Source: Sphingopyxis macrogoltabida
GTDB lineage: Bacteria; Pseudomonadota; Alphaproteobacteria; Sphingomonadales; Sphingomonadaceae
DNA length: 64,000 nt
Direction of reading: 5' to 3'
Assembly: GCA_003241685.1 (NCBI GenBank)
Contig: QFPJ01000002.1
Span: forward strand, 1 to 64,000
This document shows, in pieces, positions 42,249-51,542 of this stretch (the first letter of the stretch is position 1; every line of letters starts with the position of its first letter). Below the pieces are notes generated by a model that did no database searches, had not been told where the DNA came from, and was given only the letters and a program-made list of their open reading frames with translations. The translations under genes were made by a program, and so were the position numbers.

Positions 42249-42859
42249 CCGACAGCAGCCACAAGACGCTCGAACTCATCTTCGACTTCGGCAGCCCCAA
42301 TGCCTATCTGACGCTGCGGGTACTGCCCGACCTGCTCGACCGGACGGGAGCGAAGCTCGTCATCACGCCCTGCCTGCTCGGCGGCATCTTCAAGGCGACG
42401 GGCAATGTCGCCCCGATGATCCGCTACGCCGACGCACCCGCCAAACTCGCTTATGAGAATCTGGAGATGCGGCGCTTCATCCTGAAACACGACCTGACCA
42501 AATTCCGGCTCAACCCGCATTTCCCGGTGAACACGCTGCTGATCATGCGCGGCGCGATCGTTGCCGAGGATGACGGCAATCTCGACGATTATATCGACGC
42601 GGTGAACCGCGCGATGTGGGAAGACGGGCTGAAGATGGACGATCCCGACGTCGCCGCCGCCTTCCTGTCGGAAAACGGCTTCGACGGTCCCGCCCTGCTG
42701 GCGCGGACCCAGGAGCCCGCGATCAAGGCAAGGCTGGCCGCCAACACCGATGCGGCGGTGGCGCGCGGCGTGTTCGGCATCCCGACCTTCTTCGTCGGCG
42801 ACGCGATGTTCTTCGGCAAGGACCGGCTGGATCAGGTCGAGGCGGCGCTGAGCGCCTGA
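42242..42859 (+). CDS. 2-hydroxychromene-2-carboxylate isomerase family (DsbA-like)
   Basis: A 205-residue kappa-class-GST/DsbA-fold protein. LIFDFGSPNAYLTLRVLPDLLDR at the N-terminus carries the FD-x-GSPN site where DsbA has CxxC; the Ser is typical of HCCA isomerases. The later GVFGIPTFFVGDAMFFGKDRLD is the conserved cis-Pro and C-terminal region. HCCA isomerase acts in naphthalene degradation using glutathione, but many homologues act on other GSH adducts. Coupled to the upstream SDR, hinting at a small detoxification or aromatic-metabolism operon (inference). Confidence 0.87.
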   Translation: MVTDSSHKTLELIFDFGSPNAYLTLRVLPDLLDRTGAKLVITPCLLGGIFKATGNVAPMIRYADAPAKLAYENLEMRRFILKHDLTKFRLNPHFPVNTLLIMRGAIVAEDDGNLDDYIDAVNRAMWEDGLKMDDPDVAAAFLSENGFDGPALLARTQEPAIKARLAANTDAAVARGVFGIPTFFVGDAMFFGKDRLDQVEAALSA

Positions 42860-42884
42860 TCCGCCCGCCACCCCCGCGCGCCGC

Positions 42885-42912
42885 TTGCGCGGCCAAGTGC
42901 ATCCGCTAAAGA
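42885..42912 (+). promoter_or_regulatory. candidate murA promoter, near-leaderless
   Basis: TTGCGCG, 13 bases, GCTAAAGA matches the alphaproteobacterial housekeeping promoter pattern. The -10 box ends six bases before the murA ATG. The transcript would therefore start at or next to the start codon, and there is no Shine-Dalgarno to see. Confidence 0.5.
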
Positions 42913-42918
42913 CGCGGG

Positions 42919-44202
42919 ATGGATCAGATCGTCATTCGCGGCGGCCAGCGACTCAAGGGCCGAATCCCCATCTCCGGCGCCAAGAATGCGGCGCTCACGC
43001 TGTTGCCCTGCGCGCTGCTCACCGACGAGCCGCTGACGCTTCGCAACCTGCCGCGCCTCGCCGATGTCGACGGCTTCGGCCATCTGCTCAACCAGCTTGG
43101 CTGCTCGACCACGATCGAAGGGTCGCGGCCCGAGGATTTCGGCCGCGTGATGACCGCGCGCGCGACGACGCTGACCTCGACCGTCGCCCCCTATGACATC
43201 GTTCGCAAGATGCGCGCGTCGATCCTGGTCCTCGGCCCGCTGCTCGCCCGCGCGGGCGAGGCGACCGTGTCGCTGCCGGGCGGCTGCGCGATCGGCAACC
43301 GTCCGATCGACCTTCACCTCAAAGCACTGGAAGCCTTTGGCGCGGAGATCGAGTTGGCCTCGGGCTATGTGAAGGCGGTGGCGCCCGGCGGGCGGCTGAG
43401 CGGCGGCAAGTTCACCTTTCCCGTCGTGTCGGTCGGTGCGACCGAAAATGCCGTCATGGCCGCGGTGCTCGCCAAGGGCACCTGCATCCTCGAAAATGCG
43501 GCGCGCGAGCCGGAAATCGTCGATCTGTGCAATTGCCTGGTCGCGATGGGCGCGCAGATCGACGGCATCGGCACCGAAACGCTGACGATCGACGGCGTCG
43601 ACCGGCTGCACGGCGCGACCTATCGCGTGATGGCCGACCGGATCGAGGCGGGCAGCTATGCCTGTGCCGCCGTCATTACCCAGGGCGATGTCGAATTGGT
43701 CGGCGCCAAGGCCGACGAGATGGAAGCGACGCTCGCCGCGCTGCGCGAGGCGGGTGCGACGGTCGAGCCGACCAAGGCGGGTATCCGCGTCGCGATGGAC
43801 GGCCGTGCCCAGCCCGTCACCCTGTCGACCGCGCCTTACCCCGGTTTCGCGACCGACATGCAGGCGCAGTTCATGGCGATGGCGACGCTGGGCACGGGCG
43901 CGTCCCTGTTCACCGAAACCATCTTTGAAAACCGCTATATGCACGTGCCCGAACTGGCGCGCATGGGCTGCGACATTCAGGTCAAGGGCCGCACGGCGAT
44001 CGTGCGCGGCGTCGATGCGCTGGTCGGCGCGCCGGTCATGGCGACCGACCTGCGCGCCTCGATGAGCCTGATCATCGCCGGGCTCGCCGCCGAGGGACAG
44101 ACGGAGGTGAACCGCGTCTATCACCTCGATCGCGGCTATGAACGGCTGGAAGAAAAGCTGCAGGCGGTCGGCGCCGATATCGAACGGATCAGCGCGGGCT
44201 GA
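42919..44202 (+). CDS. murA: UDP-N-acetylglucosamine 1-carboxyvinyltransferase
   Basis: A 427-residue MurA, first committed step of peptidoglycan synthesis (transfer of enolpyruvate from PEP to UDP-GlcNAc). It begins [21 protein letters not shown] with the KNA substrate-binding motif. The flexible catalytic loop [17 protein letters not shown] (about residues 117-133) contains the Cys that fosfomycin targets. The C-terminus has [17 protein letters not shown] and [14 protein letters not shown]. The end overlaps that of the opposite EamA gene by 14 bases. Confidence 0.97.
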   Translation: MDQIVIRGGQRLKGRIPISGAKNAALTLLPCALLTDEPLTLRNLPRLADVDGFGHLLNQLGCSTTIEGSRPEDFGRVMTARATTLTSTVAPYDIVRKMRASILVLGPLLARAGEATVSLPGGCAIGNRPIDLHLKALEAFGAEIELASGYVKAVAPGGRLSGGKFTFPVVSVGATENAVMAAVLAKGTCILENAAREPEIVDLCNCLVAMGAQIDGIGTETLTIDGVDRLHGATYRVMADRIEAGSYACAAVITQGDVELVGAKADEMEATLAALREAGATVEPTKAGIRVAMDGRAQPVTLSTAPYPGFATDMQAQFMAMATLGTGASLFTETIFENRYMHVPELARMGCDIQVKGRTAIVRGVDALVGAPVMATDLRASMSLIIAGLAAEGQTEVNRVYHLDRGYERLEEKLQAVGADIERISAG

Positions 44203-45169
44203 CCGTCCCCGCGTCGCCGTCTTCGACCGGCACCGACACCATATTGCCGCTGACCGACGGCTTGTCGGGCCGCTTCGCCACCGCGATCACCAGCCCCGCC
44301 AGCGCGACCAGCGCGCCCGCGATCGACAACGGCGCCCAGCGATAGCCCTCGAACAACGTCGACAACGCCATGGCGATGATCGGGATCAGAACGCTGGACC
44401 ATGCCGCCTGTCCCGGGCCGACTTCGCGGATGATGTTGAAATAGAGCGGGAAGGTGACCGCACTGGCAATGACGCCCAGATAGAGGACCCCGCCCAGATA
44501 GGGCACCGTCGGCTCGATGGTCGGCGGCCCGGTCGTCACCCAGGCGAAAACCGCGTCGCTGAGCGCACCGAACAGCATCGCCCACGCGATCATGACGACC
44601 ATCGGCTGCGCGCGCGCCAGCCCCGTCCCCTGCATGACATTCGCGGCGGAGGCGCACAGGACACCCGACAGCGTCAGCGCGGTGCCGATCAGCACCGCAT
44701 CCGCGTCCAGCGCCGCCGCGCGATATTCCTGCACGATCATCAATCCCACGCCCAGGATCGCGATCGTTCCGCCGAGCAGGAAGCGCGGCGCGACCTTCGT
44801 CTTCAGGAAGAAACGCCCGAGCAGCGTGTTGGGAACGATCAGCAGCGCGAACAGCACCGCGACCAGGCCCGACGTAATATGCTGTTCGGCGCGATAGACG
44901 AAGTTGAAGTTGATCGCGAACTGCGCGGCGCCCAGCAGGGCGGCGAACCCCCATGCCGGGCCCGACAGCATCAGCCGCTCGCCGCGCCACAGCGCATAGG
45001 CGAACATCGCCGCGGCGCCGACCAGAAAGCGGTAGGCGACCGACCAACTCGGCGGGACGACGCCAAGCTGTCCGGTGATGACGATCCACGTCGATCCCCA
45101 GATCAGCGTCACGAACAGAAAGGGGAACAGGACGCGCGGTGTCAGCAGCGTCGCGGGCAAAGCGTTCAT
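44189..45169 (-). CDS. EamA/DMT family transporter
   Basis: A 326-residue carrier of the drug/metabolite transporter superfamily. About ten helices form two EamA repeats (first around [15 protein letters not shown]; second around [17 protein letters not shown] and [25 protein letters not shown]). The start at 45169 precedes the first helix; frame upstream overlaps the threonine aldolase and is not homologous. Because it starts ten bases after that gene, the two probably share a transcript, and amino acid export is a reasonable guess. Confidence 0.9.
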   Translation of the reverse strand: MNALPATLLTPRVLFPFLFVTLIWGSTWIVITGQLGVVPPSWSVAYRFLVGAAAMFAYALWRGERLMLSGPAWGFAALLGAAQFAINFNFVYRAEQHITSGLVAVLFALLIVPNTLLGRFFLKTKVAPRFLLGGTIAILGVGLMIVQEYRAAALDADAVLIGTALTLSGVLCASAANVMQGTGLARAQPMVVMIAWAMLFGALSDAVFAWVTTGPPTIEPTVPYLGGVLYLGVIASAVTFPLYFNIIREVGPGQAAWSSVLIPIIAMALSTLFEGYRWAPLSIAGALVALAGLVIAVAKRPDKPSVSGNMVSVPVEDGDAGTVSPR

Positions 45170-45179
45170 GGCGCCGCGG

Positions 45180-46187
45180 TCACAGCGCGGCCAGCGCCGC
45201 GGCGAGCGGCGCGACGGCGGCGTCCTGATCCCAGCTGACGACAAGGCGCGCCGCGCCCTCGCCCCAGTCATAAAAATCATATCCCGCGGCGCGCAGGCGC
45301 GCGGCCTCGACGGGGGTCAGCCGCACGAACAGCTCGTTCGCTTCGACCGGATACATCAGCCGGTCGCCACATGCCGCCGCCAGCGCCGCCGCGCCCGCAT
45401 TGGCGGCGCGCGCATTGGCGAGCCACAGATCATCCTTCAGCATCGCGCGAATCTGCGCCGCGACGAAGCGGCCCTTGCTGAGCAGATGCCCGCCGCGCTT
45501 CTTGAGCTCGCGCACACCGGCGCCGCCGCTGCCACCGAAAAAGACGAGCGCCTCGGCCATCATCGCGCCGTTTTTGGTGAAGCCGAAGGACAAGGCATCG
45601 ACCCCGGCGCGCCACGTCACATCGGCGGGCGCGCAGCCTGCGAACGCCACCGCATTGGCGAAGCGCGCGCCGTCCATGTGCAGCTTCATCCCGTTCGCCC
45701 TGGCGACCTCGCTGATCGCGCGCACTTCCTCCGGGCGCCACGACAGGCCATATTCGGTCGCGTTGGTGATGCTGATCGCGGCGGGCTGGACCTGATGCAC
45801 ATCCTTGCGGATGCCCGCGATCCGCGCCTTCAGCGCCTCGGCGTCGATCTTCGCGCCCGACCCCGGCAGCGTCATCAGCTTGGCGCCGCCCGAATAAAAG
45901 GTCGGCGCGCCGCCCTCGTCGACCTCGATATGCGCTTCCTCGTAACACAGGATGCCCTGCCATGGGCGCACGAAATGGGCCAGGATGATGCTGTTGGCGG
46001 CCGTTCCGGTCGCGATCCACACCACTTCGCAGTCGGTTTCGAACAGGTCCGAAAAGGCGGCGTCGAGCGACCGGCTGAGCGCATCGCCGTCATAGGCGGT
46101 GTCGACATGGTTCGCCGCGACGAGCGCCTCCATCACCGCAGGATGCACCGTGGCGGCATTGTCGGAAAAGAAGCGGGTCGCGGTCAT
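45180..46187 (-). CDS. low-specificity L-threonine aldolase family
   Basis: A 335-residue PLP enzyme of the beta-eliminating lyase/threonine aldolase group. It begins RFFSDNAATVHPAVMEAL. Other features are the FVRPWQGILCYEEAHIEVDEGGAP active-site His region (about residue 80), HMDGARFANAVAFAG (about 173) and the Schiff-base Lys in FGFTKNGAMMAEALVFF (about 205). It cleaves L-threonine/allo-threonine to glycine and acetaldehyde. An adjacent EamA exporter may move the product or substrate. Confidence 0.9.
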   Translation of the reverse strand: MTATRFFSDNAATVHPAVMEALVAANHVDTAYDGDALSRSLDAAFSDLFETDCEVVWIATGTAANSIILAHFVRPWQGILCYEEAHIEVDEGGAPTFYSGGAKLMTLPGSGAKIDAEALKARIAGIRKDVHQVQPAAISITNATEYGLSWRPEEVRAISEVARANGMKLHMDGARFANAVAFAGCAPADVTWRAGVDALSFGFTKNGAMMAEALVFFGGSGGAGVRELKKRGGHLLSKGRFVAAQIRAMLKDDLWLANARAANAGAAALAAACGDRLMYPVEANELFVRLTPVEAARLRAAGYDFYDWGEGAARLVVSWDQDAAVAPLAAALAAL

Positions 46188-46249
46188 CGCGGCGCCCTTA
46201 GCGCAGGATGGGCCGCCATGCGAATCCCTTGTGCGACAAGCGGATGGAC

Positions 46250-46729
46250 CTAGATACCCAGCGAATCGGCGCAGTCGGCGGCCGCCGCCAGCTTGCCCCG
46301 AAAACCGCCAATTTCCGATCCGACCGTTACATAGGACGCATCGCGTGAATCGGCATTCAGGCGATCCAGCAGCATGATGGTCATCGTGTCGTCGTTGAAC
46401 AGGTCGCCGACGAAACGATGGTGCGCGGCGAAGCGGACGCGCCCCGGCGTCGAGTCGATCACCCGCGCCCGCCATGCCGGGCCAAAGGAGGATTTCACCC
46501 ACAATTGGGTTCCGGCGGGCCATGTCCTGTCCGTGCTTCCGGTCACGACGGCGACGTTGATCATCGTGCGCGCCGCGGTGTTGAAGGCCTGGGTGATTTC
46601 TACCGATCCGGTGTCGAACCGCGCCACGCATCCCCCGGAACGCGCCGGCTTGGCATAGCCGAGTTCGGTATGGGTCGCGTCGCCGAAAGCGGGAGTCAGG
46701 CTGGCGGCGGCCAGCAGAAGGGATAGCAT
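46250..46729 (-). CDS. hypothetical exported protein
   Basis: A 159-residue protein with a short signal peptide (LSLLLAAASLTPAFG). The mature part contains GGCVARFDTGSVEITQAFN, AGTQLWVKSSFGPAWRARVID and GFRGKLAAAADCADSLGI. Its two Cys, one near each end, could form a disulfide in the periplasm. No family recognised. It lies between argG and the aldolase on the same strand. Confidence 0.65.
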   Translation of the reverse strand: MLSLLLAAASLTPAFGDATHTELGYAKPARSGGCVARFDTGSVEITQAFNTAARTMINVAVVTGSTDRTWPAGTQLWVKSSFGPAWRARVIDSTPGRVRFAAHHRFVGDLFNDDTMTIMLLDRLNADSRDASYVTVGSEIGGFRGKLAAAADCADSLGI

Positions 46730-46771
46730 GGGTCGGGCTCCTGTCGCGATTCCGGGTCGCGCCCGGCCGCC

Positions 46772-47989
46772 CTACTGTCCTTGTTTCGCCAGCAATTTCA
46801 AGCGCAAAGCATTGAGCTTGATGAAGCCCGCCGCATCCTTCTGGTCATAGGCGCCGGCGTCGTCCTCGAAGGTCACATGGCGTTCGCTGTACAGGCTGAA
46901 CGGCGATTTGCGGCCGACGACAGCGGCGTTGCCCTTATAGAGCTTGAGCCGCACGGTGCCCGTGACGTTCGCTTGGCTGTGGTCGATCGCGGCCTGCAGC
47001 ATCTCGCGCTCGGGCGCGAACCAGAAGCCGTTATAGATCAGCTCGGCATATTTCGGCATCAGCTCATCCTTCAGATGCGCCGCGCCGCGATCGAGCGTGA
47101 TGCTTTCCATGCCGCGATGCGCGCGCGCATAAATCTCGCCGCCCGGCGTTTCGTACATGCCGCGCGACTTCATGCCGACGAAGCGGTTCTCGACCAGGTC
47201 GAGCCGGCCGATGCCATGCTTGCGGCCCAGGTCGTTGAGCGCCGCGAGCAGCGTCGCGGGCGACATCGCCTGCCCGTTCAGCGCGACGCCGTCGCCGCGT
47301 TCAAAATCGATGGTGATATATTCGGGCGTGTCGGGTGCATCCTCCGGATTCACCGTGCGCGAATAGACATAGTCGGGGGTCTCTTCCCACGGGTCCTCCA
47401 GCACCTTGCCCTCCGACGAGGTGTGGAGCAGGTTCGCGTCGGTGGAAAAGGGGCTTTCGCCGCGCTTGTCCTTCGGCACCGGAATCTGGTTCTTTTCGGC
47501 AAAGTCGATCAGCGCGGTGCGGCTGGTCAGATCCCATTCGCGCCACGGCGCGATCACCCTGATGTCGGGATTGAGCGCATAGGCGCTGAGTTCGAAGCGC
47601 ACCTGGTCATTGCCTTTGCCCGTCGCGCCGTGCGCGACCGCGTCGGCGCCCGTTTCCTTCGCAATCTCGACCAGCCGCTTCGAGATGAGCGGCCGCGCGA
47701 TCGAGGTACCGAGCAGATAATCGCCTTCGTACCGCGCATTGGCGCGCATCATCGGAAAGACGAAATCGCGCACGAATTCCTCGCGCAGATCGTCGATATA
47801 GATATGCTCGGGCCTGATCCCCATCAATTCGGCCTTGGCGCGCGCCGGCTCCAGTTCCTCGCCCTGCCCCAGATCGGCGGTGAACGTCACGACCTCGCAG
47901 CCATAGGTCACCTGCAGCCATTTCAGGATCACGCTGGTGTCGAGCCCTCCCGAATAGGCGAGGACGACGCGCTTGAAGGATGTGGACAT
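46772..47989 (-). CDS. argG: argininosuccinate synthase
   Basis: A 405-residue ArgG joining citrulline and aspartate with ATP in arginine synthesis. The ATP pyrophosphatase loop [15 protein letters not shown] lies at residues 11-25. The substrate segments [24 protein letters not shown] (about 115-130) and [21 protein letters not shown] (about 258-278) are intact. Complete. A promoter candidate is present 30-60 bases upstream. Confidence 0.97.
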   Translation of the reverse strand: MSTSFKRVVLAYSGGLDTSVILKWLQVTYGCEVVTFTADLGQGEELEPARAKAELMGIRPEHIYIDDLREEFVRDFVFPMMRANARYEGDYLLGTSIARPLISKRLVEIAKETGADAVAHGATGKGNDQVRFELSAYALNPDIRVIAPWREWDLTSRTALIDFAEKNQIPVPKDKRGESPFSTDANLLHTSSEGKVLEDPWEETPDYVYSRTVNPEDAPDTPEYITIDFERGDGVALNGQAMSPATLLAALNDLGRKHGIGRLDLVENRFVGMKSRGMYETPGGEIYARAHRGMESITLDRGAAHLKDELMPKYAELIYNGFWFAPEREMLQAAIDHSQANVTGTVRLKLYKGNAAVVGRKSPFSLYSERHVTFEDDAGAYDQKDAAGFIKLNALRLKLLAKQGQ

Positions 47990-48021
47990 GGCTGCACCTT
48001 TTGCCGGGAAAGACGCGGGCG

Positions 48022-48050
48022 CGGCTAGCAGTCCGCCGGGCGCCGCGCAA
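48022..48050 (-). promoter_or_regulatory. candidate argG promoter
   Basis: On the minus strand TTGCGCG (48050-48044), 14 bases, GCTAGCCG (48029-48022), placing initiation roughly 25 bases before the argG ATG. It has the same form as the murA and purA candidates. Confidence 0.45.
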
Positions 48051-48102
48051 CCGGCTTGGCGCAGGGGGCAAGCTAATCTATCCTCCGCGCGGGAGGCACG
48101 AC

Positions 48103-48540
48103 ATGAGCAAAGCCGAAATCAAGACCAGGGCGACCGAAGTCGATGTCGCCGATTTCATCGCCGCACTCCCCGCCGAACGGCGGCGCGAGGAAGCCGCAAT
48201 CATCGACGCGATGCATCGCCGCGTCACCGGGCTGGATCCCAGAATGTGGGGGCCGTCGATCATCGGGTACGGCAGCTACGACTATGTCTATGACAGCGGC
48301 CGTTCGGGCACCATGTGCCGCGCCGGTTTCAGCCCGCGCAAGGCGGCACTGACACTCTATCTTACCGACCATCATGGCGATCGCCAAGCGGACGCCGATG
48401 CGCTGCTCGCAAGGCTGGGCAAGCACAAGACGGGCGCCGCCTGCCTCTATGTCAACAAGCTGGCCGACATCGACTTGAGCGTTCTGGAAGCGCTGATCGC
48501 ATTGAGCTGGCAGGTGATGAACGAGCGTTATCCCACCTGA
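48103..48540 (+). CDS. DUF1801 domain protein
   Basis: A 145-residue soluble protein of the DUF1801 (YdhG-like) group. It shows [55 protein letters not shown], the characteristic helical N-terminus and GYGSY loop, and a C-terminal [24 protein letters not shown]. Function unknown. GGGAGG upstream supports the start. It is divergent from argG and convergent with the cyclopropane synthase gene. Confidence 0.87.
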   Translation: MSKAEIKTRATEVDVADFIAALPAERRREEAAIIDAMHRRVTGLDPRMWGPSIIGYGSYDYVYDSGRSGTMCRAGFSPRKAALTLYLTDHHGDRQADADALLARLGKHKTGAACLYVNKLADIDLSVLEALIALSWQVMNERYPT

Positions 48541-48571
48541 ACGGTCCCCGGATGGAACCGCGAAGAGAGGG

Positions 48572-49816
48572 TCAGCGACCCGGCAGATATTGCCCTTCCG
48601 CCTCTGCCAGATAATCGCGCGTCGGCGGCAGCGCGTGGCGGCTGCGCGCGAACTGGATCTGGTAATTGCCCATGCCGCCGCTTTCGAACGCCGCGGTCGC
48701 GCCGGCGAGGTAGAAGGTCCACATGCGAAAGAAGCGGTCGCCCAGCATCCGGGTGATCGCCTCTTCCTGCGCCAGCGTGCGCTTGTACCATTCGCGCAGC
48801 GTCAGCGCATAATGCAGGCGCAGCGTTTCGACATCGGTCGCGATCAGGCGGCTCTTCTCGCTTGCCGCCAGCGTCTCGCTGAGCGCGGGAATATAGCCGC
48901 CGGGAAAGATATATTTGCGGGTGAAGGCATCGGTCGACCCCGGCTTGCCGAAGCGGCCGATCGTGTGGAGCAGCATCACGCCGTCGGCGGTCAGCAGGTT
49001 GGCACAGGCGCGAAAGAAGGTGTCGAAATTGGCGGCGCCGACATGTTCGAACATGCCGACCGACACGATGCGGTCGAACCCGCCCGCTTCGCGCGCCGCC
49101 AGGTCGCGATAATCGACCAGCTCGAACTTGACCCGGTCGGCGACCCCGGCCACCTCGGCGCGCTGGCGCGCGAGCGCCAGCTGTTCGTCGGACAGGGTGA
49201 TGCCCAGCACCTCGACCCGTTCCAGCTTCGCCAGCGTGATCGCCATGCCGCCCCAGCCGCAACCGATGTCGAGGACGCGCTGCCCCGGCGCGAGGGCGAG
49301 CTTCGCCGCGATATGCGCCTTCTTCGCGGCCTGCGCCTCTTCCAGCGTCATGTCGGGACGCGGCCAGTAGGCGCAGCTATATTGCATATCGTCGTCGAGG
49401 AAGAGGCGGTAGAGATCGTTGCCGATGTCGTAATGATGCCGGACGTTGGCGCGCGACTGGCGCTGGCGGTTGATCGAGCCGATCCGCGTCTTCAGCCAGT
49501 CGGCGCGCCGGACGACCCACGTCTTGTCCTTCAGCTTGCCGCCGCGATCCCATGGGGTGTTCATGCGGATCAGACCGACCAGCGCCATGATGTCGCCTTC
49601 GACGAGTTCCATCTCGCCGTCCATGAAGGCTTCGGCGGCGCCCAGGCGCGGATCGAGGATGATGCGGCGCATGCCCCGGCGGCTGGCGAAACGGACGATG
49701 ACGTCGGGAAATCCCGGCACGGGCGTTCCGAATTCTTCCTTTCCGCCGTCGGGGTCGATGACGGTCAGGCGGCCCTGACGAATGACGCGGCCAAGGAACG
49801 GGCGGAGAATGGACAT
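48572..49816 (-). CDS. cyclopropane-fatty-acyl-phospholipid synthase family
   Basis: A 414-residue SAM-dependent enzyme that methylenates unsaturated acyl chains in membrane phospholipids. Visible features include the N-terminal lipid-binding region, HYDIGNDLYRLFLDDDMQYSCAYW (about residue 125), SAM motif VLDIGCGWGGMAITLAK (about 186), EHVGAANFDTFF (about 258) and the C-terminal FRMWTFYLAGATAAFESGGMGNYQIQFAR. The start with AAGG upstream was chosen over a longer frame. A terminal acyl methyltransferase variant cannot be excluded. Confidence 0.92.
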   Translation of the reverse strand: MSILRPFLGRVIRQGRLTVIDPDGGKEEFGTPVPGFPDVIVRFASRRGMRRIILDPRLGAAEAFMDGEMELVEGDIMALVGLIRMNTPWDRGGKLKDKTWVVRRADWLKTRIGSINRQRQSRANVRHHYDIGNDLYRLFLDDDMQYSCAYWPRPDMTLEEAQAAKKAHIAAKLALAPGQRVLDIGCGWGGMAITLAKLERVEVLGITLSDEQLALARQRAEVAGVADRVKFELVDYRDLAAREAGGFDRIVSVGMFEHVGAANFDTFFRACANLLTADGVMLLHTIGRFGKPGSTDAFTRKYIFPGGYIPALSETLAASEKSRLIATDVETLRLHYALTLREWYKRTLAQEEAITRMLGDRFFRMWTFYLAGATAAFESGGMGNYQIQFARSRHALPPTRDYLAEAEGQYLPGR

Positions 49817-49857
49817 GCGTGCGACCTTTTCATTGGCATCTGCGTGCCATGTTCGAC

Positions 49858-50628
49858 CTAGATACCCGCGTACCATTCATAATCAACGCGATCTTCCCAA
49901 TATCCGCCCTTTCCCGCGCCGATGCCGTCGAGGCTGGCGACGGCGTCGATGCCGGTCAGATATTTGGCGTGCTTATACCCCAGTTGCCGTTCGATCCGCA
50001 GGCGCAGCGGCGCCCCGTTGGCGATCGGCAGCACCGCGCCGTTGAGCGCCCAGGCCAGAATCGTCTGCGGATGCAGCGCATCGACCATGTCGCAACTTTC
50101 ATAATAGAGCGCATCGCCGATCCGGTCGGCGCAGCGAAAGACGATATAGCGCGCCCCGTCCCGCACCCCCGCCGCCGCCAGCACCCGGCGCAGCTGCGGC
50201 CCGGTCCATTCGCCGATCGCGCTCCACCCCTCGACGCAGTCGTGGCGCGTGATCTGGGTGCGTTGGGGCATCGCGCGAATATCGGCCATCGACAGCGACA
50301 GCGGCCGCGTCACCAGCCCCCCGACGCGGATGCGCCAGTCCGCGAAGGCCCGCGCCGCGTGCGCGGCATAGTCTTCGCCCGGCGGCAACCGCGTGCCGTT
50401 GGACCGAAAGGTCGGCGACAGGTCGGCGCGCGTGAATTCGCCCGCCAGCGCGTCGCGGTCCATCAGCGCGCGCTGGCTCGCCCGGTTCATCTCCTCGCCC
50501 ATCGACAGGATTTTGCGTACTGCGGGCGCCTCGTTGATCGCATCGCAGGCGCTCAACAGCGGGAGCGTCGCGGCGATGCCGCCTGCCCGTGCGATAAGCT
50601 GCCGCCGCGGCATCAGGATGCGATTCAT
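49858..50628 (-). CDS. YedY/MsrP-like molybdopterin-dependent oxidoreductase, Tat lipoprotein
   Basis: A 256-residue sulfite-oxidase-fold enzyme. The N-terminus has a twin-arginine-like PRRQLIARAGG and a lipobox LSAC (Cys at about residue 28), so it is likely a folded, lipid-anchored periplasmic protein. The molybdenum-ligand Cys lies in RHDCVEGWSAIGEWTG (about 131). It ends in DRVDYEWYAGI. MsrP repairs methionine sulfoxide in the periplasm and uses a haem membrane partner; this homologue is shorter and more divergent. It overlaps the cytochrome b gene upstream, its likely electron donor. Confidence 0.85.
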   Translation of the reverse strand: MNRILMPRRQLIARAGGIAATLPLLSACDAINEAPAVRKILSMGEEMNRASQRALMDRDALAGEFTRADLSPTFRSNGTRLPPGEDYAAHAARAFADWRIRVGGLVTRPLSLSMADIRAMPQRTQITRHDCVEGWSAIGEWTGPQLRRVLAAAGVRDGARYIVFRCADRIGDALYYESCDMVDALHPQTILAWALNGAVLPIANGAPLRLRIERQLGYKHAKYLTGIDAVASLDGIGAGKGGYWEDRVDYEWYAGI

Positions 50629-51512
50629 GCCCCGGCCTCCCGATCGCGCGGCAGGCGGAACCAGCCGGTCAGCATCGACCGGATTTCGTTCACCGGCCCG
50701 GCGAGCAGCACCATCGCGATATGGACGAGGAAAAACAGGACCAGGCTCCAGGCGACGATGAAATGGAGCGACCGCGCCGACTGGCGCCCGCCGAACAGGT
50801 CGATCAGCCAGGGCGCGGCGGCATTCATCCCCGGCGACATGGCCAGCCCGGTCGCGATCATCAGCGGGAGAAGGACGAATATGACGCCGATATAGCTGAG
50901 CTTTTGCAGGATATTATACCGCGCCGCCGCCGCTCCGCGCGGAAAGCGCAGCCGCGCATGGTCCTTCACATCGCGCCAGATGTGACGCGGCGACCATTCG
51001 CGGCGCCGGACGTGCAAATCCTTCGCCAGATGTCCGCCAATGGCGGTCCAGAGCATGTAGAGCGTCAGGCTGATCGCCAGAACCCACGCAAAGAACAAAT
51101 GCCATAAGCGCCCGTCGGCAAGGCTGTAGCGCGTCGGGATCGTCGCCCAGCCGGGAAAGGCCCAGGTCTGCTCCCTTCCCCGCGCGTCGGTCCAGCGCCC
51201 GAGCACGCCCGTCGTCTCAATCCGCGCGGATCCGATCCGCAGGAAGCCGGTATCGCGCGTCGATCCGATCGCCAGCCAGGCATGGTCGTCGTTCGCGCCA
51301 TAATGTCCCCAATAGAGGCGCGGATGCGCGTTGAAGATCATCAGCCCGCTCATCAGCAGGATCAGCAACGTTGCCGCATTCACCCAGTGCCAGATGCGCG
51401 TAGGCAGACGGTGGCGATAGATTCGCACGGGTTCCAAAGGCGCCGGGGATGCCGGGGATGCCGCCAGCGGCGCGGCGGGCGGCGGAGAGGAAGGAGAGTC
51501 GGGCGCGGCCAT
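50625..51512 (-). CDS. cytochrome b561-type membrane haem protein
   Basis: A 295-residue membrane protein. A Pro/Ala-rich N-terminal tail precedes YRHRLPTRIWHWVNAATLLILLMSGLMIF, the first helix with haem His residues typical of Ni-hydrogenase/b561-type cytochromes. Further helices are at LWHLFFAWVLAISLTLYMLW, YIGVIFVLLPLMIATGLAM and SLHFIVAWSLVLFFLVHIAMVLL. It presumably passes quinol electrons to the molybdoenzyme whose start overlaps its stop. Confidence 0.87.
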   Translation of the reverse strand: MAAPDSPSSPPPAAPLAASPASPAPLEPVRIYRHRLPTRIWHWVNAATLLILLMSGLMIFNAHPRLYWGHYGANDDHAWLAIGSTRDTGFLRIGSARIETTGVLGRWTDARGREQTWAFPGWATIPTRYSLADGRLWHLFFAWVLAISLTLYMLWTAIGGHLAKDLHVRRREWSPRHIWRDVKDHARLRFPRGAAAARYNILQKLSYIGVIFVLLPLMIATGLAMSPGMNAAAPWLIDLFGGRQSARSLHFIVAWSLVLFFLVHIAMVLLAGPVNEIRSMLTGWFRLPRDREAGA

Positions 51513-51542
51513 ATGTCTCCTTCGTTTCTCCGCGCCTTTTCG

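Noticed and set aside
41508..42859. Naphthalene degradation operon
   Set aside because: Only an SDR and a 2-hydroxychromene-carboxylate-isomerase homologue are present. No ring dioxygenase or other pathway gene is nearby, so the label would be over-reading.
46250..46729. Horizontally acquired gene
   Set aside because: The small exported protein has no recognised family, but its base composition and codon use look like its neighbours', and there is no repeat or integrase beside it.
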